From the NCBI GenBank assembly GCA_007693435.1, contig REDO01000180.1:1-46159 (forward strand): DNA of 46,159 nucleotides. The letters are read 5' to 3'. The stretch comes from Salinarimonadaceae bacterium. GTDB taxonomy: Bacteria; Pseudomonadota; Alphaproteobacteria; Rhizobiales; Beijerinckiaceae. Made by a program: the position numbers and the translations under genes. The number at the start of each line of letters is the position of its first letter. Positions within the stretch are counted from its first letter, which is position 1. A model generated the notes under the pieces. It had not been told where the DNA came from and made no database searches. It was given only the letters and a program-made list of their open reading frames with translations. Below, piece by piece: positions 14,407 through 22,565 of the stretch.

Positions 14407-15384
14407 TTACTGCTCGGTGATGTTCGCGGCGACCGCGACTTCAGCCCAGCGGTCGAAATTGCCCGCGATGAAGGCGGCCGTCTCCTGGGGGTTCATCGGC
14501 ATGGGCTCGCCGCCGTCCCTGGCGAGGAATTCCTTGAACGTGTCAGTGGCGAGCACCTCGTTGATCGCGCCGTTGAGCGTGGCGACGACGTCATCGGGAA
14601 CGCCCCTCGGTCCGAGAATTCCCCACCACTGGAGGATCTCGAAGCCTTCGAGGCCGGATTCGTGCAGCGTCGGCACGTCCGGCGCAGCGGGCGAACGCTC
14701 CATCGAGGTCAACGCGATGCCCTTGATGTTGCCGGCGTTCATCTGGGGCAGCATCTGCGTCAGCGAGCCGATCGAGTACTCGATATGGCTGCCCATGACG
14801 TCGGTCAGGGCGGGCCCGCCGCCCTGATACTGCACGACCTGAACGTCCGTGCCGGCCCGCTGGTTGAACAGCTCTCCGGCGAAGTGCTGGATCGAGCCGA
14901 CGCCCGTCGCGCCATAGCTGAGTTCGCCCGGACGCGAGCGCAGATACTCGATGAGCTCTTGCGGCGTCGTGGCCGGAATGTCGGGGCGCGCGCCGATGAC
15001 GAGCGGCACCTGGCCGATCATCGCGATGGGCGTGAAGTCGTTACGCGAATCGTAGGGGATGTTCGTCTGCACGGCGGCGTTCATCGTGAACGTGACCGAA
15101 GCGATGCCGATGGTGTAGCCGTCGGGTTCCTGAGCGGCGACATGGCCGGTGCCGATGGTCGCGCCGCCGCCTGGGCGGTTCTCGACGATGACGGGCTCTC
15201 CCCACATCTCGCCGAGCTGGAGCGCAAGCTGGCGCGCCACGATGTCGTTCGATCCGCCGGGGGCGAACGGAACCACGAGCGTCACGGGACGCTCCGGAAA
15301 ATTGGCGAGCGCAGGCTGCGCGAAAATCGCCACGCCGATGAGCGCGATGGCGGTCGCGCAAGTTCTTGTGAAGCTGGTCGTCAT
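14407..15384 (-). CDS. tctC: TTT transporter periplasmic substrate-binding protein, TctC/Bug family
   Basis: The 325-residue protein has a signal peptide (about 1-27, ending QPALA) and the Bug-family start FPERPVTLVVPFAPGGSNDIVAR. Later marks are ENRPGGGATIGTGHVA and the YQGGGPALTDVMGSHIE region near 190. It captures a carboxylate in the periplasm and delivers it to the TctB/TctA-type subunits. The ATG at 15384 is preceded by a perfect AGGAGG at 15395-15400. It is the first gene of a six-gene operon (binding protein, TctB, TctA, SDR, CHR pair), with a perfect 14-bp GntR-like palindrome about 100 bases upstream. Confidence 0.92.
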   Translation of the reverse strand: MTTSFTRTCATAIALIGVAIFAQPALANFPERPVTLVVPFAPGGSNDIVARQLALQLGEMWGEPVIVENRPGGGATIGTGHVAAQEPDGYTIGIASVTFTMNAAVQTNIPYDSRNDFTPIAMIGQVPLVIGARPDIPATTPQELIEYLRSRPGELSYGATGVGSIQHFAGELFNQRAGTDVQVVQYQGGGPALTDVMGSHIEYSIGSLTQMLPQMNAGNIKGIALTSMERSPAAPDVPTLHESGLEGFEILQWWGILGPRGVPDDVVATLNGAINEVLATDTFKEFLARDGGEPMPMNPQETAAFIAGNFDRWAEVAVAANITEQ

Positions 15385-15481
15385 CAGTTTGTTTCCTCCT
15401 CCATACGCCCCGTCACGGTCTTTCAGAGGCGTCGCGAAGGACGTCGCCGTTTAGCAGAGCTTGCACAGCTGGACTACGCTG

Positions 15482-15495
15482 CATACAGCTGTATG
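15482..15495. promoter_or_regulatory. GntR-type operator candidate, site 3
   Basis: CATACAGCTGTATG is a perfect 14-bp palindrome, 98-111 bases before the TTT binding-protein ATG. Its ATACA half resembles sites 1 and 2. It is the best palindrome in the 285-base gap between the TTT operon and the end of the molybdenum-hydroxylase operon. Confidence 0.55.
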
Positions 15496-15605
15496 TAACG
15501 GGATGCGAAATCCGAAGTCAAGCGCGGCTTCGGGGTCGCGCGGTATAAGTCGCGCATGCGGGCAAGCGCCTTGCCCCGCCCGACCGTCTCCCACGGCGGT
15601 TGGCG

Positions 15606-15638
15606 GACGGCGCCGGCGCTTCTCGCGCCCGCGCCGTC
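15606..15638. terminator. Long GC hairpin after the molybdenum-hydroxylase operon
   Basis: GACGGCGC (15606-15613) pairs with GCGCCGTC (15631-15638). An inner GGCGC/GCGCC stem continues it after one mismatch and closes on TTCTC. It begins about 30 bases after the last stop of the minus-strand operon. No T-run follows in that direction, so a stem-only or Rho-assisted terminator is inferred. Confidence 0.5.
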
Positions 15639-15669
15639 AAAAGGTTTGTTGATCAACGTGAATTCGGGC

Positions 15670-16416
15670 TTACGCGACGCGCTCGACGTTCACGCCCCGG
15701 CAATCCATCTCATAGTCGAGACCTTCGACGGGCGGGCGGTCGAAATGCCATGTGAGCCCGTGCGCCGCCGCCCCGCGCCGGACGATCTCATCGGCGAGGA
15801 AGGGATGGAAGTCGTACACCGAATAGACCTGCGTCGCCGTCACGTCGGGCCAGGCGAAGCCGAGCGTCGCCATGCGCCGCTCCATCTCCGCGAGCACGAA
15901 CCGGGCCTTCTCGCGCAGGCCCTCGACGCTGGTGTCGCCGAGCCGCACCGTGTGGTCGCGGTAACTGCCCTTGCCCTCCGGCGCCTCGCCGCTGCCGGCG
16001 ACGACGAACGAGGGAGCGGCGTCACGGGCCTCGACGGTGAAGCAGAAGGCGTGGAAGGAGGGTCCCGCCGGCTTGCCGATCTCGGGGCAGACGTTGCTGC
16101 GCGCGACCGGGTTCACGCCGTCGCGGAAGACGCCCCACTTCTCGAGCGTTCCGACATAAACCTCGTTGAACGCCTTGAAGCCCTCCTCCGTGAAGGGCTC
16201 GGGCGAGCGCAGCTCGCAGGCGCAGAAGGCGGTGAGCGGACGCCCCGCCGCCTCGATCATCCGGGCGATCCGGTCGAAGCCCTCAGCGACGGGGACCGGC
16301 TTGCGAAACCGAACCCGCACGATCTCGTGGCCCGGTTCGGCCGCAACGCCGGCCGAATACTGGAAAACACCCGGCGCGTAGCGGTAGCCGCCCGGTTCGA
16401 ACTTCACTGCGGTCAC
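15670..16416 (-). CDS. RidA-like protein, possibly CnbZ-type (2-aminomuconate deaminase) family
   Basis: The 248-residue protein starts with GTG at 16416 (VTAVKFEPGGYRY), which overlaps the stop of the 2Fe-2S subunit as GTGA. No membrane or signal segment is visible. The block FCACELRSPEPFTEEGF, then FNEVYVGTLEKWG and PVARSNVCPEI (about 64-117) has the feel of the RidA/YjgF fold. The overall pattern recalls the family that includes the 2-amino-5-chloromuconate deaminase CnbZ; this is from memory and not verified. It is the last gene of the importer/molybdenum-hydroxylase operon. A deaminase acting on an enamine or imine made from a hydroxylated N-heteroaromatic would fit, but the activity is inferred. 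Confidence 0.6.
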   Translation of the reverse strand: MTAVKFEPGGYRYAPGVFQYSAGVAAEPGHEIVRVRFRKPVPVAEGFDRIARMIEAAGRPLTAFCACELRSPEPFTEEGFKAFNEVYVGTLEKWGVFRDGVNPVARSNVCPEIGKPAGPSFHAFCFTVEARDAAPSFVVAGSGEAPEGKGSYRDHTVRLGDTSVEGLREKARFVLAEMERRMATLGFAWPDVTATQVYSVYDFHPFLADEIVRRGAAAHGLTWHFDRPPVEGLDYEMDCRGVNVERVA

Positions 16417-16919
16417 GATCCGTTTTCCTCCTGTTGCGCCCTCGCCGCCACTTCCACGGCGTCGACGATGGACTGGTAGCCGGTGCACCGGCAGTAATTC
16501 CCCGACAGCTCCTCGCGAATGCGTTGGCGGCCGGGATTCCTTTCGCGCGCCAGCAATTCGGCGGCGGTGAGCAGCATGCCCGACGTGCAGAACCCGCATT
16601 GCAGGGCCGCGTGCCGGTAGAACGCCTCCTGGAGCGCCGCGAGCCTGCCGCTTGCGACGGCGCCCTCGATCGTCTCGACATCGCAGCCGTCGGCCTGGGC
16701 CGCGAACATCAGGCAGCCGCGCAGGCAGGATCCGTCGACGACGATGGTGCAGGCGCCGCACACGCCGTGCTCGCAGCCCACATGCGAGCCCGTGAGGCCG
16801 AGTTCGTCGCGCAACCATTCGACGAGCGACAGACGCGCGGGAACTTCGGCGCGGATCGTCCGCCCGTTGACGCGCGTCTCGATGCGGACGCGCGCCTCCT
16901 GCGCGAAATCAACCGTCAC
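16413..16919 (-). CDS. Molybdenum hydroxylase [2Fe-2S] subunit (CoxS/XdhA-type)
   Basis: The 168-residue protein carries two [2Fe-2S] clusters. The N-terminal plant-ferredoxin-like domain has Cys49, Cys54, Cys57 and Cys69 (HVGCEHGVCGACT and the later GCLMF). The helical domain has Cys108, Cys111, Cys143 and Cys145 (QCGFCTSGM and YCRCTGYQ). It passes electrons from the molybdenum site to FAD. The start is GTG at 16919, inside the end of the FAD-subunit gene (11-base overlap). All eight ligands are present, so the subunit should be functional. Confidence 0.93.
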   Translation of the reverse strand: MTVDFAQEARVRIETRVNGRTIRAEVPARLSLVEWLRDELGLTGSHVGCEHGVCGACTIVVDGSCLRGCLMFAAQADGCDVETIEGAVASGRLAALQEAFYRHAALQCGFCTSGMLLTAAELLARERNPGRQRIREELSGNYCRCTGYQSIVDAVEVAARAQQEENGS

Positions 16920-17787
16920 GGTCGCCCCCCATCGCTTCGAACCGCGCGAGCTGGCGCTCCAGCAGAACCCCGACGAGGCGGCGCTTGTATTCGACGCCGC
17001 AATCGCCGCCCGGCATCACCTCGATCCCGGCGCGCGCAGCGGCGCAGGCGGCGGCCCGGGCCGCGATATCCGCCACGTTTCGGCCGATCAGGGCGTCTTC
17101 AGCGACGCGCGCGCGCGTCGGCCTGTCGCCAACCGCGAAAAAGACAAGCCGCGCGTCCCGGACGAACGCCTCCTCGACGCGCATGCCCGCGCACAATCCC
17201 GCAAGCGCATAATCTCCGCGCCGGCGCGCGACCTCGTCGAAGCCGAAAAGCCAGCCCGGCGCCGGACGCGGATAGAAGACCGCCACGATCATCTCGTCGG
17301 GCTCGCGCGCGGTTTCGTAGAGGCCGAGAAAGAAGTCCGATGCGGGAACCTCGCGCTCGCCGCGAACGCTTGCGAGGCGGATCACGGCGTCGAGCGCGAT
17401 CGCGCAGGCGGGCGCCTCCGCGGCGGGATCGGCGAGCGCGACGCTGCCGCCGATCGTGCCGCGATTGCGGATGCCGCGATGCGCGACATGGGGGATGGCC
17501 TGCGCGAGGAGCGACCAGTCAGGCGCGTCCGCGACGTGGTCGAGCAGCGCGTTCTGGCGCGTCATGGCGCCGACGCGCAGGCCTTCTGCGGTCTCCTCGA
17601 TCACGTCGAGGCCGGGCACCCGGTTCACGTCGATCAGCCAGTCCGGCGCGGCGAGACGCAGGTTGAGCATCGGCGCAAGGCTCTGTCCGCCGGCGAGGAT
17701 CTGCGCGTCGTCGGCGTGTTCGGCGAGGAGGACGAGCGCCTCGTCGAGAGAGCGCGGCGCGGCGTAGGAGAACAGCGCCGGCTTCAC
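16909..17787 (-). CDS. Molybdenum hydroxylase FAD-binding subunit (CoxM-type)
   Basis: The 292-residue protein begins with GTG at 17787 (GTG AAG CCG), sharing a GTGA junction with the stop of the large subunit. FAD-binding marks are LAGGQSLAPMLNLRL (about 31-45) and RNRGTIGGSVALADPAAE (near 110). The C-terminal CO-dehydrogenase-flavoprotein-like domain follows. It takes electrons from the iron-sulfur subunit and hands them to an external acceptor. Length and motifs are normal for the family. An ATG lies further upstream, but only inside the large-subunit gene. Confidence 0.92.
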   Translation of the reverse strand: MKPALFSYAAPRSLDEALVLLAEHADDAQILAGGQSLAPMLNLRLAAPDWLIDVNRVPGLDVIEETAEGLRVGAMTRQNALLDHVADAPDWSLLAQAIPHVAHRGIRNRGTIGGSVALADPAAEAPACAIALDAVIRLASVRGEREVPASDFFLGLYETAREPDEMIVAVFYPRPAPGWLFGFDEVARRRGDYALAGLCAGMRVEEAFVRDARLVFFAVGDRPTRARVAEDALIGRNVADIAARAAACAAARAGIEVMPGGDCGVEYKRRLVGVLLERQLARFEAMGGDRDG

Positions 17788-20159
17788 GGCGCGCCCTCCC
17801 CGTTGATGCGCCCCAGCGCTCGCAAAACGCGCTCGGGCGTTACGGGCGTCGCGCTGATCGACGCCCCTTGGGGCGCGATCGCGTCGTTGACGGCGTTGAG
17901 GAAAGCGGCCGCCGCCGCGCAGGTCCCGCACTCGCCTGCGCCCTTGGCCCCGATGACGGAGCCGGAATAAGGCGTCTCGACATGGGCGATCTCGATATCG
18001 GGCGTCTCAAAAGCCATCGGCAGCAGGTAATCCGCGAGCGAGGCGGAGAGGAATTCGCCGGCGCCGTCGTAGCGGCATTCCTCGAACAGGGCCGCGCCGA
18101 GGCCCTGCACGACGCCGCCGCGAATCTGTCCGTCGACGAGCAGCGGATTGACGACGCGCCCGCAATCCTCGACCACCCAATGCTTCCGGCAGCGGATGAT
18201 CCCGGTATCGCCGTCGATCTCGACGAGGCTCGCCTGAATTCCGTTGGTCGGTATCGCGGCGTCGCGCTCACGGCGATAGGAATGCGCGACAGCGAGCTGC
18301 GCCTGAACGCCCTCGGGAAGCTCGTGTCCGCGAAAATGGACCGTTTCGGCGAGCGCCCGCAGCGTCATGCGTTCGCGTCCGGACGCGTCGACCACGCCGC
18401 CCGCGACGATGTCGAGCGCGTCCGCCGCCTCCTGCGTAAGCGCCGCGGCGACTTCGAGGATCGCCCCGCGCAGCTTTCGGGCCGCGCCCCATGCGGCCTC
18501 GCCGCCGATCGCCGCCCCGCGCGAGGACCAGGCTCCGCCGCCATGCGGCGCGCTCGCCGTGTCGCCCAGCGCCACCTCGACGCTCTCGACGGGAACGCCT
18601 ACGCCCTCGGCGAGGATCTGCGCGATCCCCTGCCCGATCCCTTGGCCGATTTCCGCGACGCTCGCCGCCGCCTTGAGCGAACCGTCCGGCTCGAGCGCCA
18701 GCGTCACCGTATCGACCGCAGCGACCGGAACGCCGGCCTGCCCGTAGACCTCCGTGCCGCTCGCGGTCATCTCCACGAAGGCCGCGAAGCCGAGGCCGAT
18801 GATCCGGCCGCTGGCGCGGCCCTCCTCGATCTCCCCTCGCAAGGCTTCGTAGTCGAGAAGCGCCATCATCCTGTCGAGACAGGCCTCGTGCGAAAGATCG
18901 AGAAGGCGCAAGCCCGCGGGGTTGACGAGCGGCATGTCCTGCGGGCGCACGTAGTTGGCGCGCCGGAAGGCAAGGGGATCGACGCCCAAGGCGCGCGCCG
19001 CCCGATCGACGAGACGCTCGGTCACGGTCGCCGCGATCGGATGACCGACCGAACGATACTGGCCCGTCATCGCCTTGTTCTGGAAGACGACGTTCGCACG
19101 AGCGCGGTACGCCTCGAAACGATAGGGCGCGCCCATGGCGCGGATCGCCATCACCGTCTCCATCGTGCTGGAGCGCGGATAGACCGAATAGGCGCCGATG
19201 CCGTGCAGGTCGTCGATGTCGAAGGCGGTGATGCGCCCCTCGTCGGACACCGCCATGCGCGCGCGGACCACATGCTCGCGGGCGTGAACGTCCGACAGCA
19301 TGCTCTCGACCCGGTCGGCGACGAAGAGAACGGAGCGTCCGAGCAGGCGCGTGGCGGCGCAGACCGCGATCTCCTCGGGATAGACGTGCATCTTGACGCC
19401 GAACCCGCCGCCCACATCGGCGGCGACGACGCGCACCCGGGACATCGGCAGGTCGAGCAGATCGGCGAGATGCGCCTGCATCTGGTGCGGCATCTGGTGC
19501 GAGATGCGCGCCTCGAGCCTCTGCGCGGACGGGTCGAACGAGGCGAGGATCGTGCGCGGCTCCAACGGGACGCCCGTATGGCGCGAGAAGACGATCTCGT
19601 CCTCGACGACGCAGGCGGCCTGCGCGAAGGCGGCTTCGACGTCGCCCGTCGCGACGTCGAGCGACCAGGCGCGATTGGAGCCGGTCTCGGGATGCGCAAG
19701 CGGCGCGTCTTCCTCAAGCCCCCGGCGATAATCGGCCATGGCGGGCAATGGCTCGTATTCGACCTCGATCAATTCCGCCGCATCCTCCGCCAGCGCGCGG
19801 CTTTCCGCGACGACGAGCGCGACCGGCTCGCCCTGGAAGGCGACGCGATCCTGCGCCAGCGGGCGCTGCGTCGGCGAGACGAGACCCGGAAACGCGGTCG
19901 AGACCGTGCGCCAGGATTTGCAGGCGCGCGCCAGATCGTCCGAAAGGAACACCGCCTCGACGCCGGGCGCCCGGCGCGCGGCCTGCGCGTCGATCTTCAG
20001 GATGCGCGCATTGGCGTGCGGGCTGCGCAGGAAACAGGCGTGCAGCGCGCCGACCGGGCGCGTGTCGCCCGTGAACCGCCCGCATCCGGCCAGAAAGCGG
20101 CGCGTCCGCGCGTCCGGCCGCGCGCGGCCGATCTCCCCGGACGGCGCGCGCGCCTCCAT
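17784..20159 (-). CDS. Molybdenum hydroxylase large (molybdopterin) subunit (CoxL/XdhB-type)
   Basis: The 791-residue protein is the molybdenum-cofactor subunit of an aerobic hydroxylase. It has the N-terminal RFLAGCGRFTGD (near 21), DVGGGFGVKMHVYPEE (near 248-263) and the catalytic glutamate in KGAGECGT (Glu743). It lacks the CO-dehydrogenase loop AYRCSFR: the active-site loop reads GQYRSVGHP (366-374) instead of the usual YRGAGR, so the substrate is an organic compound, probably an N-heterocycle or aldehyde, not CO. The ATG at 20159 overlaps the stop of the LivF-type gene (TGATG); the longer upstream frame is a shadow. Co-transcription with an ABC importer suggests that it hydroxylates the imported molecule. 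Confidence 0.92.
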   Translation of the reverse strand: MEARAPSGEIGRARPDARTRRFLAGCGRFTGDTRPVGALHACFLRSPHANARILKIDAQAARRAPGVEAVFLSDDLARACKSWRTVSTAFPGLVSPTQRPLAQDRVAFQGEPVALVVAESRALAEDAAELIEVEYEPLPAMADYRRGLEEDAPLAHPETGSNRAWSLDVATGDVEAAFAQAACVVEDEIVFSRHTGVPLEPRTILASFDPSAQRLEARISHQMPHQMQAHLADLLDLPMSRVRVVAADVGGGFGVKMHVYPEEIAVCAATRLLGRSVLFVADRVESMLSDVHAREHVVRARMAVSDEGRITAFDIDDLHGIGAYSVYPRSSTMETVMAIRAMGAPYRFEAYRARANVVFQNKAMTGQYRSVGHPIAATVTERLVDRAARALGVDPLAFRRANYVRPQDMPLVNPAGLRLLDLSHEACLDRMMALLDYEALRGEIEEGRASGRIIGLGFAAFVEMTASGTEVYGQAGVPVAAVDTVTLALEPDGSLKAAASVAEIGQGIGQGIAQILAEGVGVPVESVEVALGDTASAPHGGGAWSSRGAAIGGEAAWGAARKLRGAILEVAAALTQEAADALDIVAGGVVDASGRERMTLRALAETVHFRGHELPEGVQAQLAVAHSYRRERDAAIPTNGIQASLVEIDGDTGIIRCRKHWVVEDCGRVVNPLLVDGQIRGGVVQGLGAALFEECRYDGAGEFLSASLADYLLPMAFETPDIEIAHVETPYSGSVIGAKGAGECGTCAAAAAFLNAVNDAIAPQGASISATPVTPERVLRALGRINGEGAP

Positions 20160-20881
20160 CAGGCGAGCCCCATATAGGCTTCCCGGATGCGCGGATCGGC
20201 GGCGAGCTCGGCCGCCTCGCCCGAGGCCGTGACCCTGCCGCGATCGATGACATAGGCGCGGTCGGCGAGTTCCAGCGCGTTCATCACGTCCTGCTCGACG
20301 AGCAGGACGGCGACGCCCTGCTCGTTGATCACCCGCAGCTGGTCGGAGAGCAGGTCGACGATGCGCGGGGCGAGGCCGAGCGAGAGCTCGTCGATGAGAA
20401 GCAGACGCGGGCGAGCCATCATGCCGCGCCCGATGGCGCACATCTGCTGCTCGCCGCCCGACAGGGTGCCCGCGTCCTGTTTGCGCCGCTCCGCGAGGAT
20501 CGGGAAGGAGGCGTAGACCTTTTCGAGATCGGCTTCGATCTCGGCCTTGTCTTCGCGCAGATAGGCCCCCATCAGCAGGTTGTCGCGCACGCTCATGGCG
20601 GAGAACAGGCGCCGTCCTTCGGGGACATGCGCCACGCCCGCGCGCACGAAATCGGCCGAAGAGGCCGTCGACATATCGACTCCGTCGATCGCGATCGTCC
20701 CGGCCCGAAGCGGCAGGAGGCCCGAGGCGCAGCGCATGAAGGTCGACTTGCCGACGCCGTTAGAGCCGACAATGCAGACGATCTCGCCGGCGCGGACCTC
20801 GATCGAAACGCCCCAGAGAACCTGCACGTCGCCGTAGCCGGCCTCGACGTCGCTGGCGAGGAACGCGAGTTCGCCGCTCAT
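20159..20881 (-). CDS. livF: ABC importer ATPase, LivF-type
   Basis: The 240-residue ATPase has Walker A GSNGVGKST (about 39-47), the signature LSGGEQQM and Walker B LLLIDELSLGLAP, as in the second ATPase of branched-chain-amino-acid-type (HAAT) importers. It overlaps the LivG-type gene by four bases upstream and the molybdenum-hydroxylase gene by one base downstream. The symbol names the family. The cargo is probably an aromatic or heteroaromatic acid rather than leucine, given the linked enzyme genes. Confidence 0.93.
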   Translation of the reverse strand: MSGELAFLASDVEAGYGDVQVLWGVSIEVRAGEIVCIVGSNGVGKSTFMRCASGLLPLRAGTIAIDGVDMSTASSADFVRAGVAHVPEGRRLFSAMSVRDNLLMGAYLREDKAEIEADLEKVYASFPILAERRKQDAGTLSGGEQQMCAIGRGMMARPRLLLIDELSLGLAPRIVDLLSDQLRVINEQGVAVLLVEQDVMNALELADRAYVIDRGRVTASGEAAELAADPRIREAYMGLA

Positions 20882-21627
20882 GATGCGCCTCCGTAGCGGG
20901 CTGCGTATTTCGCGCCGAGATAGGCCTCCACAACCGCCGGGTCGCGCAGGACCGCGGAAGGCTCGCCCTCGGCGATGAGCTGGCCGTGATGGAGCACAAC
21001 GATTCGGTTCGAGACGCTGATCACGACCTTGAGCAGATGCTCGATAAGGACGATGGCGACGCCTTTCTCGGCGACCTTGCGGATCATGGCGAGCGCGTCG
21101 TCGATCTCCGCCTCGTTGAGCCCGGCATTGACCTCGTCGAGCATGAGTATGCGCGGCTTCATCGCCAGCCCCTTGGCGAATTCCAGCCGCTTGCGCTGGG
21201 CGAGCGTCAGGGACAGGGCCGGTTTGTCGGCGACCGAAGCGAGCCCCGTGAAACGCAGCTGCTCCATGGCCTCGCGCGAGGCCTCCGCCATGCTTGGCGA
21301 CTGTCCGGCGAAAAGCGCGCCGGCGGCGACGTTTTCGAGCACTGTCATCTTCGGGAAGGGCTGGACGATCTGGAAGGTGCGCGACAGGCCGAGCTTCGCG
21401 ATCTGGTGCGGCTTGAGGCGCGTGATGTCGCGGCCGTCGTAGATCACACGTCCCGAATTCGCGGGATGCACGCCGGTGATCACGTTGATCAGCGTCGTCT
21501 TTCCAGCGCCGTTGGGGCCGATCAGGCCGAGAATCTCGCCGGCCTCGATCCCGAAACTCACGCCGTCCACCGCGCGCAATCCGCCGAAGGCGCGCGAGAC
21601 GTTTTCGAGGGAGAGAAGCGCCGTCAT
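20878..21627 (-). CDS. livG: ABC importer ATPase, LivG-type
   Basis: The 249-residue ATPase starts at the ATG at 21627 ([10 protein letters not shown]), which overlaps the permease stop as ATGA. It has Walker [10 protein letters not shown], Walker [13 protein letters not shown] and the long C-terminal tail VEAYLGAKY typical of LivG. The family signature is altered: [12 protein letters not shown] replaces the usual LS-x-G-x-QR-x-LE core, so the LSGGQ serine-glycine pair is degenerate. This is seen in some HAAT ATPases and need not abolish function because the LivF partner is intact. Confidence 0.92.
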   Translation of the reverse strand: MTALLSLENVSRAFGGLRAVDGVSFGIEAGEILGLIGPNGAGKTTLINVITGVHPANSGRVIYDGRDITRLKPHQIAKLGLSRTFQIVQPFPKMTVLENVAAGALFAGQSPSMAEASREAMEQLRFTGLASVADKPALSLTLAQRKRLEFAKGLAMKPRILMLDEVNAGLNEAEIDDALAMIRKVAEKGVAIVLIEHLLKVVISVSNRIVVLHHGQLIAEGEPSAVLRDPAVVEAYLGAKYAARYGGAS

Positions 21628-22565
21628 CGCTTTTCTCCTGCCGCGCGCCGCCGCAGGCCGAGCTTCTCGCGGGTCAGCGAGAGGACGCCGTTGGGAAGGA
21701 AGAGCACGAGCGCCACGATGATGACGCCGAGCGCCGCCGCGTGCACGGTGAGGAAGGTGCGCCAGACGAACTCCTCGAAGGTCAGCAGGATGAAGGCGCC
21801 GATGACCGGTCCGAAGATCGTGCCGAGCCCGCCGAGCAGGACCATCACGAGCGGCTTCACCGAGATGAGCACGTCGAACACGTCCGGCGGCTCGATGTAA
21901 TGCACCCACGACGCGTAGATCGCGCCCGCGATCCCGGCGAAGACCGCCGAGAAGCCGAAGCCGATCGTCTTGTAGAGATAGGCGTTGACGCCCAGGATAT
22001 TGGCCGCGTCCTCGTTCTGCTGGATGCAGCGCAGCGCGAAGCCGAGCTTGCTCTTGTGCACCACGATCGCGCAGGCCATGCAGGCGAAGGCGACCGCCAG
22101 CATGGAATAGAAGAAGAACGTGGCGTGCTCGGCGACGGTCATGCGCATGATGGGCAGGTTGAGCCCCATGCCGCCGCCGGTGATATCGGGCGTCGTATTG
22201 ACGATCTCGCGCAGCACCTCGACGGTCACGAGGCTCGCGATGGCGAAGTAGTGCCCGCGAAGGTGCAGGATCGCTCCACCGACGAGAGCGGAGAAAATCA
22301 CGGCCGCGAGGCCGCCGGCGCCCCAGCTCGCGAAGAGCGGAACGCCCATCCCCTGGAGCACGGCCGAGGTATAGGCGCCCAGACCGAAGAAGCCGGCGGT
22401 CGCGAAGGACGGATAGCCGGCGAGCCCGCCGATGAAGTTCCAGGATTGGGCGAGGATCACGTACATCGCCACCATGGTGGCGAGACGCATCAGATAATTG
22501 TCGCCCAGCAGCGGCAACAACGCCAGCACGCCCGTCCCGGCCAGAAGTATGAGCCAGTTTTTCAT
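21624..22565 (-). CDS. livM: ABC importer permease, LivM-type
   Basis: The 313-residue protein has eight to ten hydrophobic segments and LivM marks: [21 protein letters not shown] is split across the third helix, and DFAIAS-like [17 protein letters not shown] lies near 112. [17 protein letters not shown] (near 180) is the EAA-like coupling loop. It forms the channel with the LivH-type permease. It overlaps both neighbours by four bases. Confidence 0.92.
   Translation of the reverse strand: MKNWLILLAGTGVLALLPLLGDNYLMRLATMVAMYVILAQSWNFIGGLAGYPSFATAGFFGLGAYTSAVLQGMGVPLFASWGAGGLAAVIFSALVGGAILHLRGHYFAIASLVTVEVLREIVNTTPDITGGGMGLNLPIMRMTVAEHATFFFYSMLAVAFACMACAIVVHKSKLGFALRCIQQNEDAANILGVNAYLYKTIGFGFSAVFAGIAGAIYASWVHYIEPPDVFDVLISVKPLVMVLLGGLGTIFGPVIGAFILLTFEEFVWRTFLTVHAAALGVIIVALVLFLPNGVLSLTREKLGLRRRAAGEKR

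Noticed and set aside
310-15384. Firm assignment as a sulfolactate or 3-sulfinopropionate pathway
   Set aside because: The dehydrogenase pair and the SucCD plus Glu-less dehydrogenase pair are suggestive, but the lyase genes suyAB, an xsc gene and a cysteine or mercaptopropionate dioxygenase were not seen. It is kept only as a test hypothesis.
17784-20159. Aerobic CO dehydrogenase
   Set aside because: The three-subunit layout is the same, but the large subunit lacks the AYRCSFR loop of CO dehydrogenase and instead reads YRSVGHP.
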